NCBI GenBank assembly: GCA_013400155.1
Contig: VXBM01001678.1
Span: 1-64,000 of the forward strand
Direction of reading: 5' to 3'
Origin: Helopsaltes ochotensis
Lineage: Eukaryota; Chordata; Aves; Passeriformes; Locustellidae
Length of the DNA stretch: 64,000 bases
Below are positions 37,323-48,100 of this stretch, one piece after another. A model generated the notes under the pieces. The model was not told the origin of the DNA and made no database searches. It saw only the letters and a list, made by a program, of their open reading frames with translations. How positions within the stretch are numbered: the first letter of the stretch is position 1; each line of letters opens with the position of its first letter. A program made the translations under genes and the position numbers.

Positions 37323-37878
37323 TGTTGTGGTCTGATCAACTTGAGGAACAGGGTTCACCCTGATTCGGATGAACAGGGTTGACGGCTTTATCGTGATCTG
37401 GGCTAAAGCTAGATTGCCAGCTCAAGCAAGACGACCATCGCTGGGGGTCCACTGCGGCTACCAGTGAAGTAAAAGGAGAGGGTACGACTGTGGTTGCCCG
37501 AAAAGCAATTTATTAAGGTGGTAAAAAAACCCAGAAGCCCTACACAGTAGCCCCAGGGGATGAAGCCCTGGGATGGGCAACGAACAGAAGACAAATATTA
37601 CAGGGAACAGAACATTATATAACCTTGGTAACAGAACAAAGAACCTATGAACAACAGCTTAACCATATACAGAAAAGCAATTGACCGATTATTAACATAT
37701 AACCTTATTTGTAACAGATTGATATGCATAAAAATTCCTATGATCCCTTTCTTCTCACCCTAACCTAAACATAAGTTTCCCTGTCTATATTCCCATTTCC
37801 CATGGCATCAGGTTGATGACTCCTGAGCAATCAGTTGAGGCCAGGCCATTGTCCATCCCAACTAGTTGAACTCCTACA
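37323..37878 (-). mobile_element. Solo LTR with 6-bp target duplication, reverse
   Basis: Read on the minus strand, this 556-bp unit starts TGTAGGAGTTCAAC and ends GACCACAACA. It is flanked by a perfect 6-bp duplication, ctcctc (37317-37322 and 37879-37884), the size made by class II (ERVK-like, alpha/beta) integrases. It has a TATA box (plus-strand ATTATATA, 37614-37621) and an AATAAA signal (plus-strand TTTATT, 37509-37514) in the correct LTR order. The flank shows no internal viral sequence. Ends, duplication and promoter layout agree, so the call is firm at the class level; no family name is assigned. Confidence 0.92.
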
Positions 37879-38153
37879 CTCCTCTGCAAGTCTTGTCTTA
37901 ATGTTATTTTTGATGTGATTCTTGATGTCCTCCACTTATCTAAACCCAACTGCTAAATGGAAAAATCAGTGAGACAGTGTTTCCAACATTTTCATAGTGA
38001 CTATAGATGTAGTTGTCTCAAGGAAGGTTAGCAATATTGTGCGGCATTTTTGTCTGTATTTTTATAACAAAAATCAAAACTCAATTCTTCCTTTCCACCA
38101 CTCACCATCAACTCTCAGGCACCACAGTCTATTTATTTTATGAGCTGGAACAG

Positions 38154-39649
38154 TGTATTGGTTTAGCATGAATGGTAAAAAAAACCAGTTAGTGATCTTC
38201 TTTAAAATTGATAGCCAAATTGGCCGATGGAATGCAGAGGTACACCTCTGGGAAAACAGATTTTAAATACAAGAGAATTTCTGGGCATGTCCTCTTTTGC
38301 TCGTGGTCTGCCATGAGGTAAAGCAGCTGCGGGGTCCAGCTTAGGCCCCGCTGTCCCGGCCAGCCGGGCCGGGCCTGGCTGGGTTCTGCCTCTGCTGCAA
38401 GCTGGGTGGAGCATTGAGCCAGGTGTCCCACCCCTAAGGCTGGTGGCTGCCGTACATGGAAGGGGAGAGGGGGGAACCCCAGTCCGAGGGAATGCCTCCT
38501 GGGCTCCCCTGAAAAGCAGCATCAAGCCCAGACTGGGCCAGGCCCACCCGTGTGAGACCCAGGGGTGGGGAAGGGGAGAAAGGCCCTGGCCACGTGGAAT
38601 ATCTCAGCCTCCATTTCCTTTTCTCCATCACGGATTCGGCATGGATGCAAGGCTTTCGCAACTGCCGCCTGGCAGAGACCACGTGACCATCTGCAGGCCC
38701 AGGCAAGGAGTGTTAACTCTTTCTTGTCACAAACTGAGACCTTTTTAGAGTCCAACCCTTCTGAGAGAGAGAGGAAAGACTAGATTGAAAATATGTAAAG
38801 GGACAATATGAAGATATCAAAGTTGGTAAAGGAAAAGTGGCTCCTTAAGTGGAAGAGATGGCGAGTTGCCTTAATTTTAGGCTGAAAATCTCCTTTGATT
38901 TGTGGTAACAGACTGTAATATTCCTTTAAATCATGGACTTTGAATTGGGGAGGTGCTTTATAGTTTTTCAGGCAAAGGTTGCTGATTATTTAAGTGAATA
39001 TTGGACTAAAAAACTCTAATCTAGTGATTCTGTGAGATCTTTGAACAGAGTGAGATGAGAAGAAAACTTCGGCACCAGTGAAGAATAAGAAGGTATTTGT
39101 TTCCTGAAGATGAAAAAGCCTTTTGTTGTGGAGCTATGCATCTTTAAAAGGTGAAACCCCAGTGTGAGGCCACAGCCCATATGCAGCCATAGGAAAGGCT
39201 GCTGGTTTGGGAGGTTTCCACAATTGCAGATTCTTGGACAGGCTGCTTTTGTGGGGTTGGGAGCCACAGACTGTGTCTCTTACGGAAAGTTACTATAACA
39301 AGGAGAGACTTTTCCTTCTTTGAGACTGAATGAAAAACTATTTTCATAAGTGTTACTGACTTGGAGTTCTGTCTCTTTACATTGTAGAAAAATAAACTTA
39401 GTATGGAGGAGGGTGGTGCCTTTGAAGGGTTTGAATATTTCTTTTTTGTTCTCTTTTTAGTGTGTGTTAATAAATCTAACTGTTTTTATCTTTAAGTTGA
39501 ACCTGTTTTGCCTTTTTTCTAATCTTATTCCACACTAAGAAATTATGTGGACCACTACACTAAATTTAGCAGACAAAAATTCAACAAAAAGTGAAACTGA
39601 TACATTTTTTTGGTGTTTCTACCTGGTTAGCAAATTTTAACCCTTTACA
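38154..39649 (+). mobile_element. Solo LTR, family A copy 3 (long-ended)
   Basis: This 1,496-bp element starts TGTATTGGTTTAGCATG and ends ACCCTTTACA. It is flanked by a perfect 5-bp target duplication, aacag (38149-38153 and 39650-39654). It carries CCGATGG in the CCAAT-box region, a TATA-like TTTTAAATA near 38260, the GC-rich leader, the conserved block around 38690-38780 and AATAAA at 39479-39484. The duplication lies outside the 45-bp 3' extension, so the extension was part of the integrated DNA. No viral genes are present. Confidence 0.93.
39605..39649 (+). other. LTR 3' extension with tRNA-Val PBS-like stretch (copy 3)
   Basis: The segment follows 'gaaactgataca' and ends at the target duplication. 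Positions 39611-39628 read TGGTGTTTCTACCTGGTT, matching 15 of 18 bases of the expected tRNA-Val primer site. It shares the layout of copies 1 and 4: PBS-like stretch, variable spacer, then ttttaaccctttaca. Confidence 0.65.
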
Positions 39650-39699
39650 AACAGCTTTGAAGTAGAGGGTTATTTTTTTCATCATAGATGTGTAACAAA

Positions 39700-40278
39700 T
39701 GTAGCAAATTTAATGACGAGGCCATAAATCCAGGATGTTAAAAGGAAAGGCCAATTGTTTATTATTATAAAATCGGCTACAGGAACAGGAGGCTGGGCTA
39801 GTCCCAGCCTCTCACAGCAAGTCAGAGAAACGTACGCACGGGCCACCCCTCAGGACAGTCCAGTTCCTGAGAGCGAAGCGCCCACTGAGGGTGGTCAGTC
39901 CCTTTTAAAACCTCAGTCTCCTCAGGGATTGGTCCATTTTGGATTCTTTCCCTGATTGGTGTGTTCTTAGGGCTCTCATTGGCTCGTATCGGGGTGCTTT
40001 CCACACCAATCATTTCTTCCCACCGTGTTTTGATTGGGTGATCATGTCCTCCAATGAAGGCTCTGGGTGGTGGTCTCAGTTTTTGAGTTGTTTGGGGGAA
40101 GGGTAGAAGATCCCCCTTTTCTTTGGTGTTATCCCTTTAACTAGATTCAGGGAGGCAGCCGCACAAAACTCTTACAAACATTCGTAACTAAACACTGCAA
40201 CAATATCCAACAAGTACTGAACAACATTACAACCCTGAATAACAACTTAGAACTAATTGCACAATAAACACAGCTACA
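39700..40278 (-). mobile_element. Solo LTR, class II-like, reverse
   Basis: On the minus strand the unit starts TGTAGCTGTG and ends TTTGCTACA; the outer TGTAGC/GCTACA form a perfect 6-base inverted repeat. The flanks are aacaaa (39694-39699) and aacaga (40279-40284), a 6-bp duplication with one mismatch. A TATA-like TTTTAAAA (39903-39910) and AATAAA (plus-strand TTTATT, 39758-39763) are in LTR order, and several CCAAT boxes lie upstream of the TATA. The U3 start is an A/C-rich stretch on the plus strand. It begins only 50 bp after family A copy 3. Confidence 0.8.
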
Positions 40279-40284
40279 AACAGA

Positions 40285-42405
40285 AATTGAAACATACAGC
40301 TAGTATATAAGCACAACCACTAAAAGTTTCAACTTTGCATCTATAACAGGTGTATTAAAATTATTTCATGTATTTGAAAATACTTCTGCTAAATAGAAAG
40401 AAGATTTTCAAGGTACGCGCTTAAAATGGAAGCATTAAGAACATTGGTTTGCAATGGTAAATCTTGATTACATATAGATTCTTCTTTTGGTCTGTCAGCT
40501 CTAATGATGTTATAGATGTGTATTAGGGAAACCACATTCGTTTCCTTTGAATTGTGTGAGTCAGAATAGATTTCTCGCTTTTCTCATCAAAGAATATTTT
40601 GACTAATTTTCTTAGGCAATATTTTATGGAAAAGGTTTAGCTTTGAACTTCTTTCCACACTTTAAAACTTTAAAGGAAACTTTAAAACTATTTTTTTTTC
40701 TAAACTGAGAACTTTACCTATGTTTGCATTGCAGAAAGTATGAGAATGAAATTTCATTCCTTTTACCTGTCATAGATGAACATTTTTAGGCTGTGTTCCA
40801 TTGTAGTTAGAGGAAAAAAATAGTAGTTTACTAATAGTAGCATCCCTCTAGGACATCAATCTTTTCAGATGTTGGCTTCAAAAAAGCCCAGATTGAGTCA
40901 CTCAAGCCACTTTTTAATAATCACTTACCTTGATGTGCTGCATTTAAGTAGCCTGAATTGGAAGGGATCAAAATTCTTGGACATTTGTGAAAAGCTGGGC
41001 TTAGTGTCCAAGAAAATTTGTTCACAGCAGTTTACTGTGGAGCGGGTGGAAAGGGTGGTGACTTGACTGTGAGTTCAAAAATCATGAGGAGCAGCCCCTG
41101 AACAAGAATCATCTTCTCAAGCTATTGCTTCCCCTCCCATGATGAATTGTGGAACCATCACCTTAAGGAACTAAATGTACATTCCTCTCTTTTTCCTCTG
41201 TGCTGACTTGTGATTCCCACCTGTGCCTATCTGAATGTTTTCTCCTTGTCCTCATGACTGTTCTGCTGAGCAGGATGATGCCATTCCCATTACATTCCAA
41301 ACCCTTCCTCAGCCCCATGATTTCAGTTCAAGTGATTTAGTTTTTCCATGTCAGAAAACTACAAGTCTATGCAGCTTTTCTGCAGGTAAAATTTGCATTA
41401 CCCATAAGCATCTCCTGTTGAAATTCCTCATAAAGTACACATTTCAAATAAAGTTTCTGCTTCCTCATCTTAAGCATGAAAAAGTCTTATATTCAGAATA
41501 CTAGTGGAATATCCAACAGGTAACTCTGCTACAGATCCACTCTATCCTTAAAAATTATCTGCCCTTCTTTGTGAAAAAAATCCCCAAGCAGGGCAGCACA
41601 GACATATAAATAACTATCTTCTAAACTTTGTATCAATGAATATTGTTTTTTGTCATCACAATTTCACCATGAAATATGAAAGTTCAATTTTCTCTTCATT
41701 TCCTTTTAATAAAACTGCTCATTTCATTTTTGAAGAGAGATTGGATCTAAATTACTTTGATTTCTTCTGGCCCAACTTTGGTGAATATTTCTAGAGAGGA
41801 CCTGAAACCCTTTTAAAACCCACCAAAGAGATCAAGGGCTGTATTCTGGGGGATTTTGTACTCACATTCTCATCTCTCTTTCAATACAGGTCTTTTGCAT
41901 TTAAAAGTGGCAGTACTGATTCCAGGACATGGTTGCAAGAAGCATAAATACTGCACCCACTTATGGAGATGCTGTTTGAAAGTTGACAAACACCAAGTTT
42001 TCTGTTAAAACTGTAGGAAAGGGAATTAACTACAAGGAAATATGTGCAAGATTACTTATCAACAAAGCCATTTTATGTTGTAGACCGTATTCATCATTCT
42101 TAATTTGCACAGAGAGAATTTGGGTGGATGGGATCTGTATGATCTTCACAATTGTACCTACTCATGATCAAGTCAATGGGATTAAACCAAAGGGAAAAAC
42201 AAATAGGATAAATTAAATGCAGATTTCACAGGTTGGCTCTCCATGCAAGTTTTTGTTTTTTTGTTTTGGATTTCTTGGATAAACATGGGAGTTTTTCTTA
42301 AAATTACATCAACAATTCAGAGTAAACTCAGTTAATGCATTAATAGCTTGGGCTTGTGGGTCATGGATGTGCCTGATCACTGAAGTTAATGACTTCTGGG
42401 CCGAA
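40285..42405. other. Single-copy spacer, no gene seen
   Basis: About 2.1 kb of AT-rich DNA with no recognisable exon or element. Plus-strand open frames of up to 89 codons (41235-41504) show no known domain. Confidence 0.5.
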
Positions 42406-42444
42406 TAACACAGAACCACAGAATGGTTTGGGTTGGAACAGACC
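42406..42444 (-). mobile_element. CR1 3' end, separated from its body by an LTR
   Basis: The plus strand reads 'cacagaatggtttgggttgg', the reverse complement of the CR1 terminus. The remainder of the same CR1 resumes at 44173, after a 1.7-kb LTR. The break falls inside the conserved 'aaggtcccttccaaccc' stretch. The joined order and orientation agree with one original insertion. Confidence 0.88.
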
Positions 42445-43298
42445 TATAGTGGTTTTATGTTTGCTAAATTTTGTTTGTTAAATTTAGTGTAGTGGTTTGC
42501 TCTTTTGAGGGATTTGACTAGGAGAAAATAAAAAGCATAACAAGCTTAAACTTGAAAGTTACACACATAGTTTATTTTTACACAATAAAGAATAAAAATA
42601 GGAAAAAGAAAGAAAATAAAATTGAAAATTGAAATTTTAAAACTCTTATTTTTTCTCACAAATTGTTTACTTTTCTACAAATTAACATAGATAAAACTAT
42701 GATTTTTAGTCAGTTTTACTATTTAAACGTAATCTTTTATTAGTTTGTTGGTAGAGGAGTCTTCTAAATACTCTATGGATCTTACAGACTACTTAGAACA
42801 GTTTTTGTGTGGGTTTTAAGTGTTACAAAAACAGCCGCCCAGTAGGAAAACCTTGCTTCGGTGACCCCTCCTGTTTAGTAGTTTCCCAAGCTTTTTAATG
42901 GGCCATATACTTAAGCATTGCAAGATGAGGTGTTAGTTTTTAAAGGCGAACCACTTCAAAAGCAAAGGATTCTTTGTTTTAGGAAATAGAAACATCTTTT
43001 CACTTCTTTATGGATAGGAGGACTAATTATTTTGATCTTTGTTTGAGCATCTCATAAAATTAATTTTCTTTAGTCATCACAACATCTTTTGCTCAAAGAA
43101 TCCACATGTAAATTTAAACAATCTCTTCCCCAAAATGCATGTCTTTCTATGGTTTAAAGGAGTATTTAGTTTAGTCTCTATGGTTTACATTTAGAGAAGT
43201 TCAGTAATGTCCACTGCTTCTATCCCTTTATCTAATAATCTTATCAGTTCTTCTACTGACTTCTTATCATGTTGTCGTTCTATGTTTCAAATCTATTT

Positions 43299-43319
43299 CT
43301 CTCTCTCTCTCTCTCTCTT
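43299..43319. repeat. (TC)n microsatellite in LTR
   Basis: A perfect TC dinucleotide run of about 10 repeats inside the copy 5 LTR, on the 3' side of its GC-rich block (LTR orientation). Confidence 0.95.
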
Positions 43320-43685
43320 AGGGAAAAGGTTGGAGTTCTGAACGCTTCATCTCACCAGGAAAGGGTTAAATCTTGCCCAGGCCCTCTCTCTCTCAGCTGC
43401 CGGTTCACGGTGTCAAGTTTCAAGCCTGTGCCCATGGTTGGGGGGGAGGGGGTGGATCCCATCCTTCCCCGGGCCGGGACAGGGCCCAGCCGGGACAGCC
43501 CGAGCTGCAGCCTTCGTCCTTCCCAGGGCAGGTGGAGAGAGGGGAGAAAGGGCTGAAGCCGGCCCGGGCCACTCCCGCGCAGGCAGCGGCCCCCAGGAGG
43601 CCCGGCCAGGCCTGGCCCCGGCAGCCCAGGGGAGCTTCGGGGCCTCGACTGACCCCCGCCTTCCTTCTTCGGTTGTCAGCTGTTA

Positions 43686-43876
43686 GAGCCCGGGAGCGGG
43701 TGGAGCCCGGGAAGCCGATGGAGCCCGGGGAGCCGGTGGAGCCCGGGAGCCGGTGGAGCCCGGGAGCGGGTGGAGCCCGGGAGCGGGTGGAGCCCGGGGA
43801 GCCGGTGGAGCCCGGGAGCGGGTGGAGCCCGGGAGCGGGTGGAGCCCGGGAGCGGGTGGAGCCCGGGGAGCCGATG
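43686..43876. repeat. GC-rich 17/18-bp minisatellite in LTR
   Basis: Eleven consecutive units alternate between gagcccgggagcgggtg (17 bp) and gagcccggggagccggtg-type (18 bp) variants, with a partial twelfth. The plus strand has many GGG runs at short spacing, so G-quadruplex formation is plausible. The mix of unit lengths breaks any fixed reading frame. No counterpart is present in the other family A copies here. Confidence 0.93.
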
Positions 43877-44172
43877 GAGCCCGGCCGGGCTCAGGCCGGC
43901 TTCCCCCCCACTGCCCCCCCAGGGGTAGGGTGGGGCCGGGGGAGCGGCTTAGATGTTCCCTGTTCAGCTGCCCAGAAGGAAGAGGCTTGGCCTGGACAAA
44001 ACCAGCTTTCGATGTGTACTTCCAACGTAATTTCCTAGTGATCACATAGCATGCCAACATCTAAAGCACACTGATAAGTGCTCGTCCCTATCAAAACAAC
44101 TCCAAGGTCCTGACAGGGCAACGCTCTACATTTTTGCTTAACCAAAAAATCAAACGGTGTCAACCCATAACA

Positions 44173-44470
44173 GGACCTTGAAACCCAGTCAGTGCTGCCA
44201 CCTGGCATGGGCAGGGACACCTTCCACTGTCCCAGGCTGCTCCAAGCCCCAATGTCCAACCTGGCCTTGGGCACTGCCAGGGATCCAGGGGCAGCCACAG
44301 CTGCTCTGGGCACTCTGTGCCAGGGCCTGCCCACCCTGCCAGGGAACAATTCCTGCCCAACATCCCACCTAACCCTGCCCTCTGGCAGTGGGAGCCATTC
44401 CCTGTGTTCCTGGCACTCCATCTCTTGTAAACATTCTCTATCCATCTTTCTTGTCAAACACAACAGAAGC
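44173..44470 (-). mobile_element. CR1 LINE body, reverse (host of nested LTR)
   Basis: Antisense CR1 running through 'gggcagggacaccttccact', 'caggctgctccaagcccc' and 'aatgtccaacctggccttgg' to 'aggaattg'-complement blocks and beyond. With the piece at 42406 it makes one 5'-truncated CR1 of roughly 330 bp, close to the copies at 17019 and 32005. The nested LTR must be younger than this CR1. Confidence 0.9.
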
Positions 44471-44704
44471 CTGGTCCTTCCCATGACATTGAATGTTTCA
44501 CATTTTTAATTCACTTCAGCTAAAAAGTATGTGGTGAATGCTGTGGAATTGATGGAATTTCTGCCTAAACTTTTCTGACAGAGGTTTAGTATTTCCACTG
44601 TTTTCAAAGATGTATTGGGACTGCCACACACAAATAGCAGCAGGTGTCTCAGGGTACATAACTTCCTGCATATGTGTGTCTCCATTAGTGAGGGAATGTT
44701 TGTA

Positions 44705-45170
44705 CTCAAGTGCGGTGGCTTGCCGGTGGCTTGCCGGTGGCCTCTATTTTTGGGCAATCTTCCAGCACGGCCGCATCCCACGGGTGGTCTCCTTTAGCTC
44801 AGCAGATTCCTTACCCCGGAGGTGAGTTGATCGAAGGAAACAGGAGGCAGTCAAATGTCCAGTTTATTTCATCTCCAATATGGAGAGGCACAGAACTTGT
44901 GGACACGAGCAGGGTNNNNNNNNNNNNNNNNNNNNNNNNNNNNNNNNNNNNNNNNNNNNNNNNNNNNNNNNNNNNNNNNNNNNNNNNNNNNNNNNNNNNN
45001 NNNNNNNNNNNNNNNNNNNNNNNNNNNNNNNNNNNNNNNNNNNNNNNNNNNNNNNNNNNNNNNNNNNNNNNNNNNNNNNNNNNNNNNNNNNNNNNNNNNN
45101 NNNNNNNNNNNNNNNNNGAGGCCTGGACAATAGATACACTTGATGGTCCACTTAAGTAAGACAAAGGAGG
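44705..45170 (-). mobile_element. Probable LTR fragment interrupted by an assembly gap
   Basis: The minus strand shows an AATAAA signal (plus-strand TTTATT near 44864) followed by a U5-like stretch containing 'ctgctgagcta' and 'cacccgtggg', which resembles the U5 side of the LTR at 11574. An 11-bp tandem (ggtggcttgcc) lies at its left edge near 44715-44740. Most of the expected U3 falls in the run of Ns, so ends and family cannot be fixed. Confidence 0.4.
44916..45117. other. Assembly gap (about 200 N)
   Basis: A continuous run of undetermined bases. It falls inside a probable LTR, consistent with collapse or unresolved repeat sequence. Open frames reported across it have no meaning. Confidence 0.99.
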
Positions 45171-48100
45171 AAGCCTAGGGTGGGACCCAGATGATGGAAT
45201 GTGTGAAGACAGGGAGAGGATGACAGGGATGGGGGAAGGAAGAGTGCAGGATGGAAAAGTGGGGGAAGGAAGGGGTAAAAGGGGATGGGGTTTCTCCTAC
45301 CACATTATTATAATATAATAACACGATACAACACTCAAGGAGGCAGATTTTTTTGGTCTTTGTTGTGGGATCAAGGAAGAGGCTCTGGATGTTCCAGCCA
45401 TTCTGGAAGTGATATTTCATCCCTGAATTGCATGGTATGGCTGACAATGAGTCCCTGTTCATAATTGCTCTTTGGGCAAATCACAACCCTCTAATTTTTT
45501 GTGACACATAAATCCAGGAAGGAGAAGGGTTTCTGTCTGTGCAGGAGCTCAGTATCTGCAGAGCCAGCTTTTGTGTGTCCATCAGGGAGCACTGGAGACC
45601 ACAGATCCTTTGGAATTGCTTCAGCATAGCCAAGGCTGATATTTTGTGAGTGAAGCTCTGTATGCCCATGAGGCTGCACCTGTGAGTGACACCAAACACC
45701 CTTTACTGCAGTCCCTCATTTCCACTTACAGCAGTGGCCCAAGTCACATCTTTAGAATTTATAATCCAAGATGAACACAAGATTTTGCCAAAGGTTGTTT
45801 CCCATTAAATTGATAATGAGTTTGAATTTTGCAGAAATCGTGTAAGACAATCCACTGGCTCCATAGTGATGTGATTATAACTGTGTTAAACTATTCCAAC
45901 AACTCTTTTGTGCACATGCAGTCAGGTTTGGAACAATAATTATCTAATTTCTAGTGTGCCTTTAATTTTCTTTATTCTTTGTTGGCAAATTATTACAAAA
46001 AACTCCTTCATTTGACAGTCTTGGGTTGGATGGGGAAGGAAAAAAAAAGAGAAGCAGGACCTCAGACCTCAATTTCCCTTATTATAATAAATCAATTTCA
46101 TACTCATTTGTGTTCAATCTCCATTGGAAATTTGCATTATCCAATCAGAGCTGAACAGGTCCCCTAGGGGCGATCAAGTGTCACATAAAAATTCAACTGG
46201 AAGTTCATGCAATAAATCGGTAAAAGTACAACTCATATATAGAGATTTTAAACCCATCTAAATTCTATTAAAATCCTGTAAATCCTATTTTAGATGAGAA
46301 GGAAACTTGGGAACTGTAACATCCCTAAGAGGCCCCTCAAAGAGCACATACTAATTTTTGATCATTTATCCTTTTTGTATGTCCAAATTAAGTAGTTTAA
46401 CTGAAGTGAGTATGGCTTTCATTTCTACTTCTGATGAGGAGTAGCTTATAGAGACAACATTATATTATCATAATCTTCTAATATTTAGCTGGTAAAAAAT
46501 ATATTCTGTAAATTGTAGGCAACATTTTAGCCTGTTGAATTAAATTTTGAAATATGGGGAGAAGGGTTTATGTGAGTCACAGTGGATCCAGACACAGCTT
46601 CAGGACACTTGGATATGTGTGTATATGTGCTCTTTGAAAAAAAGAGAGGCAGCAGGAGGGATGGAAAAGCAGGAAGAAGTGGACAAATGGAAATGCAGTG
46701 GAGGAATTAGTAAATATCAGGTAATGGACTGTGCATTTTCTGCTTTGCAATGTGAAAAAGTTGTGAAGTGAGGGTGAGTTCCTTACTGTTCAGCAGCAGA
46801 CAAAAGGGAAAAGAGAGTATTAGGTTTGGGAGTAAAAACCAGATTGATTAAAAAAAATCAACAATTAATGCAGAAACAGGAACCAGTGAGACGGTCCTAT
46901 CCGGCTCCAGTTCAGGGGCACAACTGCTCTGAAATCATTTGCTGTCCTAACTGCTGCCTTTGATATTCTGGATTTTTATGATGTCCCTTATCTAGTGGAA
47001 GAATTCGTGCTGGAGCAAGAGACAGAAGCCTACAATATTTATTTAATATTAACAAGTAATGCTGGAAAAATGGACTGAGGAAAGAGTCTTCAGGGACATT
47101 TGAAACACTGTGTGTACTTCATATTTAATTATATTTGACTGACACCTGCAGTTCGTGTCTGTGATTAAAGCAATTCCTTAAAGCCCTGAATGTGTAGAAA
47201 CAAGGTAAGAGAACAAAGCAGAAACCCACTGTCTCCAAATGATTGCATAATAAATGTCTTGCTTTGAAAAAATATGTAAAACCTCCAATATTTATATATT
47301 TTAGAAAGGCTGAACTAAAATGTAAAATTATATTAGAAGACACATTTTTTGTTAAAACAAATTATTTGGACTAATTTGAACTAGTCTTCTTTGAAGGTTG
47401 ACCACAGGTATAATTAACCTCTTAGTCTCTGTGTATTTGCATCCCTGAATTTCGAGAACTTGTAAATGAATTTCATTTTCACTTTGAAAAATGTTGTTCT
47501 AGAGGAGGATCATTATAACTGGCACATTGCTGCTGCCCACATTTCTCTGATATTTCCTCCAAAAATGACTCACACATAATCAGAATAAGCAGGGTATCTT
47601 TATTACTTTGGATTGTTTTAGGGAAGGCAACAGATGGTGGTATTTGAGCTGTCCAGATATAGAAAACATGGCCTTGCACCATCAGGCTGTCTTTGCATCT
47701 TGTTTGCCTTTTTACAGACATAATTCAAAATAATTAGGCAAGTATTTAAGGTCCTGCCTAAGTAGCTAAGTGGATCAATAATTTCTGCTTGAAGTTATCC
47801 ATCTGTTTGGAAGCTTCCTGAAGTCATTAATTATATGGATGAACCCTTCCACTTTTGACAGAAGATGAGTCTTTATCTTCTGCATCTGTTTAAATCCTTC
47901 TGCAGTTAGCACCAGGCAGGACTAACCCTTTACTTATTTAGAGAAGGAAATTTAAGCTTTAGAAAGTTCTACCCTGAGGAAATGAGAGCTGTCTCATTCT
48001 CGTTAATACACATTCCATTTCCTTGTTTTCTCTGCTATTGTTCTTATTTCCCCATAAAGTTTCTCTGAATAAAACAAAATTTAAAAAGCAGATATTCTTG

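Larger units (their letters stand above)
42445..44172 (-). mobile_element. Solo LTR nested in a CR1, family-A-like (copy 5), reverse
   Basis: On the minus strand this 1,728-bp unit starts TGTTATGGGTTGAC and ends AAAACCACTATA. It is flanked by agacc (42440-42444) and ggacc (44173-44177), a 5-bp duplication of CR1 sequence with one mismatch. The last 80 bases resemble family A copies ('ccactacact', 'aaatttagcaaacat'), and the start is similar in pattern, but the middle differs: a CpG-rich block with a 17/18-bp minisatellite and a TC run. AATAAA lies at plus-strand TTTATT 42571-42576. It lacks the tRNA-Val-like extension, like copy 2. The terminal dinucleotide is TA, not CA, probably a point mutation. 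I regard it as a sister subfamily. Confidence 0.85.

Noticed and set aside
43269..44060. A 221-codon plus-strand frame and opposing frames rich in Pro, Gly and Glu
   Set aside because: They lie within the CpG-rich block and minisatellite of an LTR; low-complexity composition, no domain.
44710..45164. Open frames spanning 44710-45164
   Set aside because: Most of each frame is the run of Ns.
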